This document shows, one piece after another, positions 9,304-18,673 of a stretch of DNA of 64,000 nt. Source of the DNA: Neorhizobium sp. JUb45. GTDB lineage: Bacteria > Pseudomonadota > Alphaproteobacteria > Rhizobiales > Rhizobiaceae. A program made the translations under genes and the position numbers. The number at the start of each line of letters is the position of its first letter. The first letter of the stretch is position 1. The DNA is taken from assembly GCF_004343585.1 (NCBI RefSeq), contig NZ_SLYW01000003.1, forward strand, positions 124,001 to 188,000, given 5' to 3'. The notes below the pieces were generated by a model. It was not told where the DNA came from. It worked only from the letters and a program-made list of their open reading frames with translations, and did not search any database.

Positions 9304-10617
9304 TTATCCCGGAAACGCCATTCTCGGCAGTACCATCACGATATCCGGGAAAACCGTGATGATGGCGACTGTCGCCACAAGCAGGAAGAAAAACGGCAGC
9401 GAGGCCTTCGCTACCGTCAGGCTGTCGCGCCCGCTCATCGTCTGCAGGACGAAGAGGTTGAAACCGACCGGCGGCGAAACCTCCGCCATCTCGACGATCA
9501 GCACCAGGAAGATGCCGAACCAGACGAGATCGAAACCCGCCTGCTGGATCATCGGCAGCACGACGACGGTCGTCAACACGATCATCGACAGGCCATCGAG
9601 GGCTGCACCGAGCAGGATATACATGACGGTCAGCACGGCGATCAGCGCGAAGGGGCTGAGGTTAAAACTGTCGACCCAGGCCGCGAGCGCGTTCGGGATG
9701 CCGGTATAACCCATGGCGATCGACATGAAGCCGGCGCCGGTGAGGATCAGCATGATCATGCAGGTGAGACGGGTGGCGCCCATCACGCTGTCCCAGAAGG
9801 ATTTCCAGGTGAGCGAGCGCGACCAGGCGGCAATGCCGAGCGAGCCGAGCACGCCCCATGCTGCGCATTCCGTCGCCGTTGCCCAGCCGAGCAGCAGCGT
9901 TGCGAAGACGAGGATGATCAGCAGCGTCACCGGGATGAGGTTGGCGGATTCCTTCAGCTTCTCCTTGAAGGTCATCTTCGGCGGTGCGGGCGGCGTCTTG
10001 TCGGGGTTGAGCAGCGACCAGACGGCGATATAACCGCAGTAGAGCACCATGACGATCAGGCTCGGCAGAAAGCCGGCGAGAAAGATCTGGATGATCGAGA
10101 CGTTTGCCGCCACCGCATAAACGACCATGGTGATCGACGGCGGAATGAGGATGCCGAGCGTACCGGCGCCGGCCAGAGAACCGAGGCTGACCATTTCGTC
10201 ATAACCGCGCTTCTTCAGTTCCGGCAGGGCGATCTTGGCGATCATCGCCGTCGTGGCGGCCGACGATCCGGAAATCGAGCCGAACAGGCCGCAACCCAGC
10301 ACGTTGACATGCATCAGCCGGCCCGGAAGCCAGCCGAGCCATGGCGCCAGACCGCGAAACATCTCTTCCGACAGTTTGGTCCGAAACAGGATCTCGCCCA
10401 TCCAGACGAAGAGCGGCAGGGCCGCGAGCGACCACGAGGCGCCGTTGCTCCACGAATTGGTGGCGAGCACGGCGCCGATCGGGATGCCGGGCATGAAAAG
10501 CATGGCGATAAAGCCGCAGATCAGCAGCGAAATGCCGATCCAGACACCGGCGGCAAGCAGGCCCAGAAGGGCCACGAGAATGATGCCGGAGATTTCGACG
10601 AGTTCAATCGTTCCCAT
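9304..10617 (-). CDS. TRAP transporter large permease (DctM family)
   Basis: A 437-residue inner-membrane subunit that carries the sodium-coupled transport pathway of the TRAP system. About twelve hydrophobic segments are seen. Family landmarks include FGSISGSSAATTAMIAKIAL, the GTLGILIPPSITMVVYAV element and the C-terminal VEMAEVSPPVGFNLFVLQ element; the two halves are the expected inverted repeat. The ATG at 10617 is separated from the DctQ stop by a single base, so translation is probably coupled. The binding protein follows after 20 bp. Confidence 0.94.
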   Translation of the reverse strand: MGTIELVEISGIILVALLGLLAAGVWIGISLLICGFIAMLFMPGIPIGAVLATNSWSNGASWSLAALPLFVWMGEILFRTKLSEEMFRGLAPWLGWLPGRLMHVNVLGCGLFGSISGSSAATTAMIAKIALPELKKRGYDEMVSLGSLAGAGTLGILIPPSITMVVYAVAANVSIIQIFLAGFLPSLIVMVLYCGYIAVWSLLNPDKTPPAPPKMTFKEKLKESANLIPVTLLIILVFATLLLGWATATECAAWGVLGSLGIAAWSRSLTWKSFWDSVMGATRLTCMIMLILTGAGFMSIAMGYTGIPNALAAWVDSFNLSPFALIAVLTVMYILLGAALDGLSMIVLTTVVVLPMIQQAGFDLVWFGIFLVLIVEMAEVSPPVGFNLFVLQTMSGRDSLTVAKASLPFFFLLVATVAIITVFPDIVMVLPRMAFPG

Positions 10618-10618
10618 A

Positions 10619-11203
10619 TCAAGCCCCGCTCTGCATGGCGCGTTCGATGACTTCTTCCGCAGTCTCCGGCGCCGGCTTTTCGTAGCGCGGCATCCCTCCG
10701 AAGATCACATGAATAAGCTCGTCGGCCATGGCGATTGCGAGGATGATGAGCCCGCCGGAAAAGCCGATCTGCGGGATCCACAGCGGCATGGCGACGACGC
10801 CCTGTGCGAGATCGTTGAACTGCCAGGAGGTGCGGTTCATGTCGAAGGCGTACCAGGCGAAATAAACCGCAGCAGCAGTACCGATGAAAAGCGCCACCGC
10901 CTCGAAACTCTGGCGGGTGCGACCGTTAAATCGCTCGATCAGCAGGCCGACGCGGATCATCTCGCCGGAGCGGAATGTGTGGGCCAGACCGAGGAATGCG
11001 GACGCGGCCATGCACCAGGAGGCGAAATCGTCGCCGGCCGGAACGTCGATGCCCAGAGGCCTGCCGGCCGACAACGCCAGCATGATGACGAAGATCGCGA
11101 TGAGAAAACCACCGGCCAGCCAGCCGGATACGAGATACAACCCATCCAGCCCCTTGCGGAGCCATTCGGGGAAAATGCTATGGTGCGGATCAGCGGCGGA
11201 CAT
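10619..11203 (-). CDS. TRAP transporter small permease (DctQ family)
   Basis: A 194-residue small membrane subunit with four hydrophobic segments, as expected for DctQ. The GDDFASWCMAASAFLGLAH segment and the following charged EMIRVGLLIERF helix are typical of this poorly conserved family. It is the promoter-proximal gene of the TRAP operon. The 198-bp region upstream is shared with the divergent 5-oxoprolinase-like gene. Assignment rests on size, topology and position next to DctM and DctP. Confidence 0.9.
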   Translation of the reverse strand: MSAADPHHSIFPEWLRKGLDGLYLVSGWLAGGFLIAIFVIMLALSAGRPLGIDVPAGDDFASWCMAASAFLGLAHTFRSGEMIRVGLLIERFNGRTRQSFEAVALFIGTAAAVYFAWYAFDMNRTSWQFNDLAQGVVAMPLWIPQIGFSGGLIILAIAMADELIHVIFGGMPRYEKPAPETAEEVIERAMQSGA

Positions 11204-11329
11204 GGCTTGTCCTCCGCTCGTTCGTGCGGAAATCGCTCATGTGGCTTCCCCTCGGTTGCCGTTGCGGGCGCGGCTCTGTCGGCCACTTTGCCCTTTCGAT
11301 AGGCATGATGATGCAATAGGCAATTTCTT

Positions 11330-11346
11330 GTCAATCAATCATTGAC
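11330..11346. promoter_or_regulatory. 17-bp perfect dyad in divergent promoter (candidate regulator operator)
   Basis: GTCAAT-CAATC-ATTGAC is a perfect inverted repeat with 6-bp arms and a 5-bp spacer. It lies in the 198-bp region between the TRAP operon (starting at 11203, leftward) and the 5-oxoprolinase-like gene (starting at 11402, rightward). Size and symmetry suit a MarR-type dimer, and a MarR-like gene closes the TRAP operon. The link between site and protein is inference. Confidence 0.5.
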
Positions 11347-11401
11347 GTTTTATCGACGAACTGTTTTCGTTGGGTCAGATCGACTGTTACGGGGGCATGA
11401 C

Positions 11402-14400
11402 ATGGCGAACGGCAAATGGGATTTCTGGATCGATCGTGGCGGCACGTTCACCGACGTTGTGGGCAGAAAACCGGATGGAACGCTCGTTGCGCACAAGGTC
11501 CTGTCGGAGAATCCGGAGGCGTATAGGGACGCCGCAGTCCAGGGCATCCGTGAGCTTCTCGGCGTCTCTGCCGGCGCGCCAATCCCATCCGGAATGATCG
11601 GCGCGGTGAAGATGGGCACGACGGTTGCCACCAATGCGCTGCTCGAGCGCAAGGGCGAACAGACGCTGCTCGTCACCACACGGGGTTTTCGCGATGCGCT
11701 GGCGATCGGCTATCAGGCTCGCGCTGACATTTTTGCCAAGAAGATTATCAAACCCGAATTGCTCTACAGCGCCGTCATCGAAGTCGATGAACGCGTGCGC
11801 GCCGACGGCACTGTCGAGGCGGAGCCCGACGAAACGGCAATACGCGCTGACCTGCAGGCGCAGTTCGATGCCGGCATCCGCGCCGTCGCGATCGTTTTCA
11901 TGCATGCCTATCGTTACCCGGCCCATGAACAGCGCGTTGCCCTTATCGCCCGCGAGATCGGCTTCACCCAAGTCTCTGTCAGCCATGAGGTTTCGCCGCT
12001 GATCAAGCTGGTCGGCCGTGGCGATACCACCGTCGTCGATGCCTATCTGTCGCCGATCCTGCGCCGTTATGTCGAGCAGGTGGCGAGCGAACTCGGCGCT
12101 GACGCGAATAACGCCGGAGAAGACGGCCCGCAGCTGATGTTCATGCAGTCTTCCGGCGGACTGACGGCGGCGCGGCTGTTCCAGGGCAAGGATGCAATCC
12201 TGTCCGGCCCGGCCGGCGGCGTGGTTGGTGCGGTGGAAACCTCGCGGCTTGCCGGTTTCGACCGGATGGTCGGCTTCGACATGGGCGGCACGTCCACCGA
12301 CGTCTCCCATTATGACGGCGAACTGGAGCGTTCCTTCGAGACGGAAGTGGCCGGTGTGCGCATGCGCGCCCCGATGATGTCGATCCACACGGTGGCCGCT
12401 GGCGGCGGCTCGATCCTGCATTTCGAGAACAGCCGTTTTCGCGTCGGACCCGATTCCGCCGGTGCCAATCCCGGCCCCAAGGCCTATCGCCGCGGCGGAC
12501 CTCTGACCGTTACCGACGCCAATGTCATGCTCGGCAAGCTGTCGCCCGATCTCTTCCCGAGGATTTTTGGACCCAACCGTGACCAGCCGCTCGATGCCGA
12601 TGCCGTGCGTACCGCTTTCGAGGACATGGCCAGGGTGGTCGGTGACGGCCGCACGCCGGAACAGGTGGCCGACGGTTTTCTCGCCATCGCGGTGGAAAAC
12701 ATGGCCAATGCGGTGAAGAAGATCAGCGTCCAGCGCGGTTATGACGTCACCCATTATGCCCTCACCTGCTTCGGCGGCGCCGGCGGCCAGCATGCCTGCC
12801 TTACCGCCGATGCGCTCGGCATCTCGACCGTGTTGATCCATCCTTTCTCGGGCATTCTTTCCGCCTATGGCATGGGGCTTGCCGATATCCGCGCCACCCG
12901 CCAGCGCACGGTGTCGGAGGGGCTGGAAACCGCCCTCGCCGCACTTGGCCCCGTTCGCGACGAGTTGACGGCAAGCGTGCTGGACGAGATGGCGAGCCAG
13001 GGCGTCGCCAAGGCCGATACCGACGTCGCTCACCGTGCGCATCTACGCTATCAGGGCACGGACACAACCCTGTCCGTCACCGTCACCGATGCGGCCGAGA
13101 TGACCGCCGCTTTCGAGACGGCACATAAAAAGCAGTTCGGCTTCATCTTCGAAAACCGCGAGATCATCTTCGAAGCCTATGAGGTCGAGGCGATCGGCGG
13201 TGGCGCGGATTCCTCCGAGCCCGAATTTGCGCTCGACGCCGCCGCGCCGAAATCCGCGGAAAGCTCGAAATTTTTCTCCGGCGGTGCATGGCGCCAAGCG
13301 CCGATCTACCGCCGGGCGGAGATCACGCCGGGCGCCCGTGCCGTTGGCCCCTGCCTGATCGTCGAACCACATCAGACGATCATCGTCGAAGACGGCTGGG
13401 CTTTCGAGATCACCAAACTGAACCATGTCGTGTTGAAGCGCGTCACCGAGCTTTCCCGCATAAATGCCGTCGGCACGCAGGCCGATCCGGTTCTGCTCGA
13501 AGTGTTCAACAACCTGTTCATGTCGATCGCCGAGCAGATGGGCGTGACGCTGCAGAATACGGCATCCTCCGTCAACATCAAGGAACGCCTCGACTTTTCC
13601 TGCGCCGTGTTCGACGAGAACGGCGCGCTTGTCGCCAATGCCCCGCATATGCCGGTGCATCTCGGTTCGATGGACAGGTCGGTCGAAAGCGTGATCGCCC
13701 AGAACCAGGGGAAAATCCGGCCCGGTGACGTGTTCGCACTCAACGCGCCCTATAACGGCGGCACGCATCTGCCCGATATTACTGTGGTTACCCCGGTCTT
13801 CGACGATGCAGGCCAGAAGATACTATTTTACGTCGCCTCGCGCGGCCATCATGCCGATGTCGGCGGTACGGCGCCGGGGTCGATGACGCCACTGGCCACC
13901 ACCGTCGACGAGGAAGGCGTACTGTTCGACAACGTGCTGCTGGTCGATCGCGGCCGGTTCGACGAGGCAGGCATTACCAGCCTGCTCTCCAACCATCCCC
14001 ACCCGGCCCGCAACGTGCCCCAGAACGTCGCAGACCTTCGCGCCCAGATCGCCGCCAACGAAAAGGGCGTGCACGAGATGCGCAAGATGATCGCGCAGTT
14101 CGGGCTTCCCGTGGTGCAGGGCTATATGGGCCATGTGCAGGACAACGCGGAAGAAAGCGTGCGCCGGGTTCTGGAAAAGCTTGGAGACGCCGAGTTTGCC
14201 TACACCACCGATCAGGGCAGCACGATCCAGGTGAAGATCACAATCGACAAGGAAAGCCGCGAGGCCACCGTCGATTTCACCGGCACCAGCGAGCAGCAAA
14301 AGAACAATTTTAACGCTCCGGAACCGGTGACGCGCGCCGCCGTGCTCTATGTCTTCCGCGTCATGGTGGAAAGCTCGATCCCGATGAATGCCGGCTGCCT

Positions 14401-15037
14401 CAAGCCGATCCGCATCATCGTGCCGGAAGGCTCGATGCTGAAGCCGCAATATCCGGCGGCGGTCGTTGCTGGCAATGTCGAGACCTCGCAGCATGTCACC
14501 AATGCGCTGTTCGGCGCGCTTGGTGCGATCGCCGCGAGCCAGGGAACGATGAACAATCTCACCTTCGGCAATGCGACCTACCAGTATTACGAGACGCTGT
14601 GCTCCGGCTCACCTGCTGGCCGGTTCAACGACGGCAGCGGTTTTGCCGGCACGGATGCGGTGCATGTCCATATGACCAATTCGCGCCTAACCGACCCGGA
14701 AATCCTGGAGACGCGCTATCCGGTGCTGCTGGAGGATTTCCACATCCGCGAAAACTCCGGCGGGACGGGCACATTTCCGGCCGGTGACGGCACGAAAAGA
14801 ACGATCCGCTTTCTTGAAAAGATGGATTGCGCCATCCTTTCCTCGCACCGGACGATCCGCCCGCATGGATTGGACGACGGCGGCGAAGGCGAACTCGGCC
14901 TCACCACCGTTCGACGTCTCGACGGCACTTTGGAAGAACTCGCAGGTTGCGCCCAGACACTGATCGAAGCCGGCGAAGCGGTCACGGTCGTCACACCGAC
15001 GGCCGGCGGTTACGGCAAGCGGGTTGATGTATCCTGA
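11402..15037 (+). CDS. Fused HyuA-HyuB hydantoinase / 5-oxoprolinase
   Basis: A 1211-residue ATP-dependent cyclic-amide hydrolase with both halves in one chain, as in eukaryotic-type 5-oxoprolinase. The N-terminal HyuA half has the actin-like phosphate motifs [10 protein letters not shown] (residue 11 on) and [11 protein letters not shown]. The C-terminal HyuB half has [29 protein letters not shown] and [16 protein letters not shown]. An earlier in-frame start at 11342 exists, but the [14 protein letters not shown] start at 11402 fits the family N-terminus. It is divergent from a TRAP importer that probably supplies its substrate (5-oxoproline, a hydantoin or a related lactam). Transcription ends at the strong hairpin at 15081-15123. 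Confidence 0.92.
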   Translation: MANGKWDFWIDRGGTFTDVVGRKPDGTLVAHKVLSENPEAYRDAAVQGIRELLGVSAGAPIPSGMIGAVKMGTTVATNALLERKGEQTLLVTTRGFRDALAIGYQARADIFAKKIIKPELLYSAVIEVDERVRADGTVEAEPDETAIRADLQAQFDAGIRAVAIVFMHAYRYPAHEQRVALIAREIGFTQVSVSHEVSPLIKLVGRGDTTVVDAYLSPILRRYVEQVASELGADANNAGEDGPQLMFMQSSGGLTAARLFQGKDAILSGPAGGVVGAVETSRLAGFDRMVGFDMGGTSTDVSHYDGELERSFETEVAGVRMRAPMMSIHTVAAGGGSILHFENSRFRVGPDSAGANPGPKAYRRGGPLTVTDANVMLGKLSPDLFPRIFGPNRDQPLDADAVRTAFEDMARVVGDGRTPEQVADGFLAIAVENMANAVKKISVQRGYDVTHYALTCFGGAGGQHACLTADALGISTVLIHPFSGILSAYGMGLADIRATRQRTVSEGLETALAALGPVRDELTASVLDEMASQGVAKADTDVAHRAHLRYQGTDTTLSVTVTDAAEMTAAFETAHKKQFGFIFENREIIFEAYEVEAIGGGADSSEPEFALDAAAPKSAESSKFFSGGAWRQAPIYRRAEITPGARAVGPCLIVEPHQTIIVEDGWAFEITKLNHVVLKRVTELSRINAVGTQADPVLLEVFNNLFMSIAEQMGVTLQNTASSVNIKERLDFSCAVFDENGALVANAPHMPVHLGSMDRSVESVIAQNQGKIRPGDVFALNAPYNGGTHLPDITVVTPVFDDAGQKILFYVASRGHHADVGGTAPGSMTPLATTVDEEGVLFDNVLLVDRGRFDEAGITSLLSNHPHPARNVPQNVADLRAQIAANEKGVHEMRKMIAQFGLPVVQGYMGHVQDNAEESVRRVLEKLGDAEFAYTTDQGSTIQVKITIDKESREATVDFTGTSEQQKNNFNAPEPVTRAAVLYVFRVMVESSIPMNAGCLKPIRIIVPEGSMLKPQYPAAVVAGNVETSQHVTNALFGALGAIAASQGTMNNLTFGNATYQYYETLCSGSPAGRFNDGSGFAGTDAVHVHMTNSRLTDPEILETRYPVLLEDFHIRENSGGTGTFPAGDGTKRTIRFLEKMDCAILSSHRTIRPHGLDDGGEGELGLTTVRRLDGTLEELAGCAQTLIEAGEAVTVVTPTAGGYGKRVDVS

Positions 15038-15080
15038 GACCCACCGGTGATGCCCCGGAGAAATTGAACGCCTGAGACAG

Positions 15081-15123
15081 AAACGGCCCGAAAATCGCAA
15101 TGGATTTTCGGGCCGTTTTTTTT
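15081..15123 (+). terminator. Rho-independent terminator
   Basis: Perfect 16-bp inverted arms (AAACGGCCCGAAAATC at 15081-15096 and its complement at 15103-15118) enclose a 6-nt loop, and the run of T extends to 15123. It lies 44 bp after the 5-oxoprolinase-like stop and 37 bp before the aconitase stop on the other strand. The T run makes it strong for the plus strand; the three A at its left end could give weak function on the minus strand. Confidence 0.95.
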
Positions 15124-15159
15124 AAATCTCAGGGCGTTAGAGCGCCCGGAAACCTGTTT

Positions 15160-17949
15160 TTAGTACTGAACCGACAGGGCGTCGATCTTCGGCGTCTGCG
15201 GCGGTGCGAACTTGGTCAGGTCGATACCGACGACAGCGGCCTTATATTCTTCCGCACTTGGTGTGCGGCCAAGGATCGCCGACAGCACCACGACAGGGGT
15301 CGAAGCCAGCAGCGATTCACCCTTCTTCTCGGCCGTGTCTTCCACGACGCGGCCCTGGAACAGGCGTGTCGAAGTCGCGAGAACGGTATCGCCCTTCTCG
15401 GCCTTTTCCTGGTTGCCCATGCATAGGTTGCAGCCCGGACGCTCGAGATAGAGAATGTTCTCGTATTCGGTACGGTTGGCCGTCTTCGGCTTCAGGTCGT
15501 CGAATTCGAAGCCGGAATACTTCTGGAGAATCTCCCAGTCGCCTTCGGCCTTGAGTTCATCGATGATGTTGTAGGTCGGAGCAGCGACGACGAGCGGCGC
15601 CTTGAACTCGACCTTGCCCTCGGCCTTTTCGATGTTCTTGAGCATCTGCGCGACGATTTTCATGTCGCCCTTATGCACCATGCAGGAACCCACGAAGCCA
15701 AGATCCACCTTCTTGGTGCCGCCGTAATAGGAAACCGGGCGGATCGTGTCATGGGTATAGCGCCTCGACACATCGGCATTGTTGACGTCGGGGTCGGCGA
15801 TCATCGGCTCGTCGATGATATCCAGATCGACGACGACTTCAGCGAAGTATTTCGCATTGGCATCCGGCGTCAGCGCCGGCTTTTCGCCGGAACGGATCTC
15901 GGCGATGCGGGCATCGGCCTTGGCGATCAGGCCCTTCAGCGTCTGGGCAGCGTTGTCCATGCCCTTGTCGATCATGATCTGGATGCGCGACTTGGCGATT
16001 TCCAGAGACTCGATCAGGGTCGCGTCCTCGGAGATACAGATCGACGCCTTGGCCTTCATTTCGGCCGTCCAGTCGGTGAAGGTGAAGGCCTGGTCGGCAA
16101 GCAGCGTGCCGATATGGACTTCGATGATACGGCCCTGGAAGACGTTATCGCCGTGCTGCTTGAGCATCTGCGCCTGCGTCGCGTGGACCACGTCGCGGAA
16201 GTCCATATGCGACTGCATCTTGCCCTTGAAGGTGACCTTGACCGATTGCGGGATCGGCATGGTCGCTTCGCCGGTGGCAAGCGCCAGCGCCACGGTGCCA
16301 CTGTCGGCACCAAAGGCAACGCCCTTGGACATACGGGTATGGCTGTCGCCGCCGATGATGATCGCCCAGTCATCCACGGTGATATCGTTCAGCACCTTGT
16401 GGATGACGTCCGTCATCGAATGATAGGCGCCCTTCGGGTCACGCGCGGTGATGACGCCAAAATTGTTCATGAAGGACATCAGCTTGGGAATATTGGCCTG
16501 AGCCTTCTTGTCCCAGACGGATGCCGTGTGACAACCCGACTGATAGGCGCCATCGACCAGAGGCGAAATGACGGTTGCCGCCATCGCTTCCAGTTCCTGC
16601 GCGGTCATCAGACCGGTCGTGTCCTGGCTGCCGACGATGTTGACCGTCACACGAACGTCGGAGCCGGCGTGCAGCACCTTGCCCGGCGCGACGCCAACGG
16701 CGTTGCGGTTAAAGATCTTTTCGACCGCGGTCAGGCCCTGGCCTTCGACCGAGATTTCCTTGTTCGGAGCGAAAACCGGCGTTGCCTCGACGCCCAGCGT
16801 CTGCGCGGCAAACGTCTGCAGCTTCTTGCCGAATACGATCGCGTAGGACGAGCCGGCCTTCATGAACTCCATTTTCTGGGGCGTGAAGGCAGACGCGACA
16901 TCGACCAGTTCCTCACCGTTCTCGTCGCAGAGCTTCTTGTTCTTGGCGTCGATCTTCAGAACGGTACCGGTCGCAACCGAGTATTTCTGCTCGAGGATCG
17001 GGTTGCCTTCGTTGTTGAGGATCGGCTTGCCGTCTTCACCGGTCTTCTTGACCCAGTTCTTCAGGTTGACGCCGATGCCGCCGGTCACGTCGACCGTCGT
17101 GGCAAAAATCGGCGAGATGCCGTTGGTGCCTGCAACGACGGGGGCAAAATTGACGAAGGGAACATAGGGGCTGGACTGCTTGCCGGTCCAAAGCGCCACG
17201 TTGTTGACGCCGGACATGCGCGACGAGCCGACGCCCATCGTGCCCTTTTCGGCAATCATCATCACCCGCTTGTCGGGATGCTGCTTCTGCAGCGCGACGA
17301 TTTCCGCCTGCGCTTCGGGCGTGATCATACACTGGCCGTGCAATTCGCGGTCGGAACGCGAATGCGCCTGATTGCCGGGGGAAAGAAGATCGGTCGAGAT
17401 ATCGCCTTCGGCGGCGATGAAGGTCACGACCTTGATCTCGTCTTCTACGTCCGGCAGCTTGGTGAAGAACTCGGCCTTGGCATAGCTTTCCAGCACGCCC
17501 TTCGCGACCGTGTTGCCGGCCTTGTAGGCGTCGCGCAACCGGAACATGTCGGCATCATACAGGAAGACCTGGGTCTTCAGCACGTCGCCCGCCTGTTCGG
17601 CGATCACCGCATCATCGCCAAGCGCGATGTCGAGCAGCACGACGATCGAAGGACCGCCCTTCATATGAGACAGAAGCTCGAGTGCGAAAGTGGGCGTGAT
17701 CTCCGGGACGATTGTTTCGCCGAGGATGATCTGCTTCAGGAAGGCCGCCTTGACACCCGCGGCGCTGGTTGTGCCTGGCAGGGTGTTGTAGATGAAGAAT
17801 TTGAGGGCATCAGCCCGGTGCTCGCTACCGGTATCCCGGATCAGGGCGATGATGTCGCCGACAAGCGCGCCATCGTCAATCGGTTTGGGAGCAAGTCCCT
17901 GGTTTTCTCTGCTTTTGATCTCGGCCAGGTAATCCAAGTAAAGGTTCAT
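15160..17949 (-). CDS. acnB: Aconitate hydratase B
   Basis: A 929-residue 4Fe-4S enzyme of the TCA cycle that interconverts citrate and isocitrate; the family can also act on 2-methylisocitrate. Cluster cysteines are recognisable in GFVGSCMVHKGDM and ERPGCNLCMGNQEKAEKG near the C-terminus. HEAT-like and swivel domains precede them in the AcnB order. MNLYLDYLAEI at 17949 is taken as the start over longer in-frame options because it matches the family N-terminus. The chain is about 60 residues longer than E. coli AcnB. Its wording, such as ALKFFIYNTLPGTTSAAGVK and ELLSHMKGGPSIVVLLDIAL, resembles the Bacteroidetes form as I recall it. It is probably monocistronic. Confidence 0.96.
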   Translation of the reverse strand: MNLYLDYLAEIKSRENQGLAPKPIDDGALVGDIIALIRDTGSEHRADALKFFIYNTLPGTTSAAGVKAAFLKQIILGETIVPEITPTFALELLSHMKGGPSIVVLLDIALGDDAVIAEQAGDVLKTQVFLYDADMFRLRDAYKAGNTVAKGVLESYAKAEFFTKLPDVEDEIKVVTFIAAEGDISTDLLSPGNQAHSRSDRELHGQCMITPEAQAEIVALQKQHPDKRVMMIAEKGTMGVGSSRMSGVNNVALWTGKQSSPYVPFVNFAPVVAGTNGISPIFATTVDVTGGIGVNLKNWVKKTGEDGKPILNNEGNPILEQKYSVATGTVLKIDAKNKKLCDENGEELVDVASAFTPQKMEFMKAGSSYAIVFGKKLQTFAAQTLGVEATPVFAPNKEISVEGQGLTAVEKIFNRNAVGVAPGKVLHAGSDVRVTVNIVGSQDTTGLMTAQELEAMAATVISPLVDGAYQSGCHTASVWDKKAQANIPKLMSFMNNFGVITARDPKGAYHSMTDVIHKVLNDITVDDWAIIIGGDSHTRMSKGVAFGADSGTVALALATGEATMPIPQSVKVTFKGKMQSHMDFRDVVHATQAQMLKQHGDNVFQGRIIEVHIGTLLADQAFTFTDWTAEMKAKASICISEDATLIESLEIAKSRIQIMIDKGMDNAAQTLKGLIAKADARIAEIRSGEKPALTPDANAKYFAEVVVDLDIIDEPMIADPDVNNADVSRRYTHDTIRPVSYYGGTKKVDLGFVGSCMVHKGDMKIVAQMLKNIEKAEGKVEFKAPLVVAAPTYNIIDELKAEGDWEILQKYSGFEFDDLKPKTANRTEYENILYLERPGCNLCMGNQEKAEKGDTVLATSTRLFQGRVVEDTAEKKGESLLASTPVVVLSAILGRTPSAEEYKAAVVGIDLTKFAPPQTPKIDALSVQY

Positions 17950-18673
17950 TGCAGTCCCAACGTCATGATGATTATGGCGCTGAAACGCAGCACCATCGAA
18001 CGATATGATAATAGGCCGCAAGGCCTGTCGGTCTGGAGTACGTCAACCAGGACCGTGTGACAAGATACCGCATTCCAGTAAAAAAGTGGTATTCTTTATT
18101 CAGGTATCGAGGCTGAGAACGCCGATTTGCGTGCCCACGCAATCGCATGCCGCACTCAATCGATTTACCCCGCCTGTCCGATCCAATCAGGCCAAGACAA
18201 AAACTTTTCCGTGTCCCTGTCTCTGCGGCCGGCAATCCGGCGACAGGACTTGCGAAATGCTAAAATAGACTGGTGGAAAATCCGAAAAAACGATCGGAAG
18301 CGTCGAGACCGCCCGAATCGTATCGATCCTTCCGGGGAAATTTCCGGTCAGCTCGACCGGGAGGCAAAAGCCATGCGGACGGCCGGCCGAAAGATTGGCC
18401 CAGCGGCAACCACCATGCCTCCATCACCAGAAATGATTGAACCCCTTGGTGCAAAGGGGAAGCGCACCACCATACGGTCAGCAATCCTGTCGTGATCGCC
18501 GCCGCGCCCAAAGCGAAATCTGTGTGCTCTCGATTTATTTATTTTAGCACTTCATTATTTTAGTACTTTCTTATCGAATGTTCCGTCTTCTCGGAGCTGT
18601 CGAAAAATCGGCGCGGCACGGAAGACGACAGCCTTTCGAGCAATGACAAAAAAATGCGAGGAGACGTATTGAG
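17950..18673. other. 724-bp intergenic region between acnB and the adhesin gene
   Basis: No convincing gene: the short open frames here lack ribosome-binding sites and family resemblance. The left end must hold the leftward acnB promoter. The right end, from about 18530, turns distinctly AT-rich and holds the tandem repeat at 18539-18568 and presumably the adhesin promoter. I see no tRNA or terminator in it. Confidence 0.6.
18539..18568 (+). repeat. Tandem 14-bp direct repeat upstream of adhesin gene
   Basis: TTATTTTAGCACTT (18539-18552) and TTATTTTAGTACTT (18555-18568) differ at one base and lie 16 bp apart start to start. They sit about 105 bp before the adhesin start codon in an AT-rich patch of otherwise GC-rich DNA. 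Tandem spacing suggests a regulator binding in series, or a duplicated promoter element. No matching regulator can be named. Confidence 0.55.

Noticed and set aside
15673-18060. A 795-codon open frame on the plus strand
   Set aside because: Antisense to aconitase B over nearly its whole length; composition is that of a complement-strand shadow.
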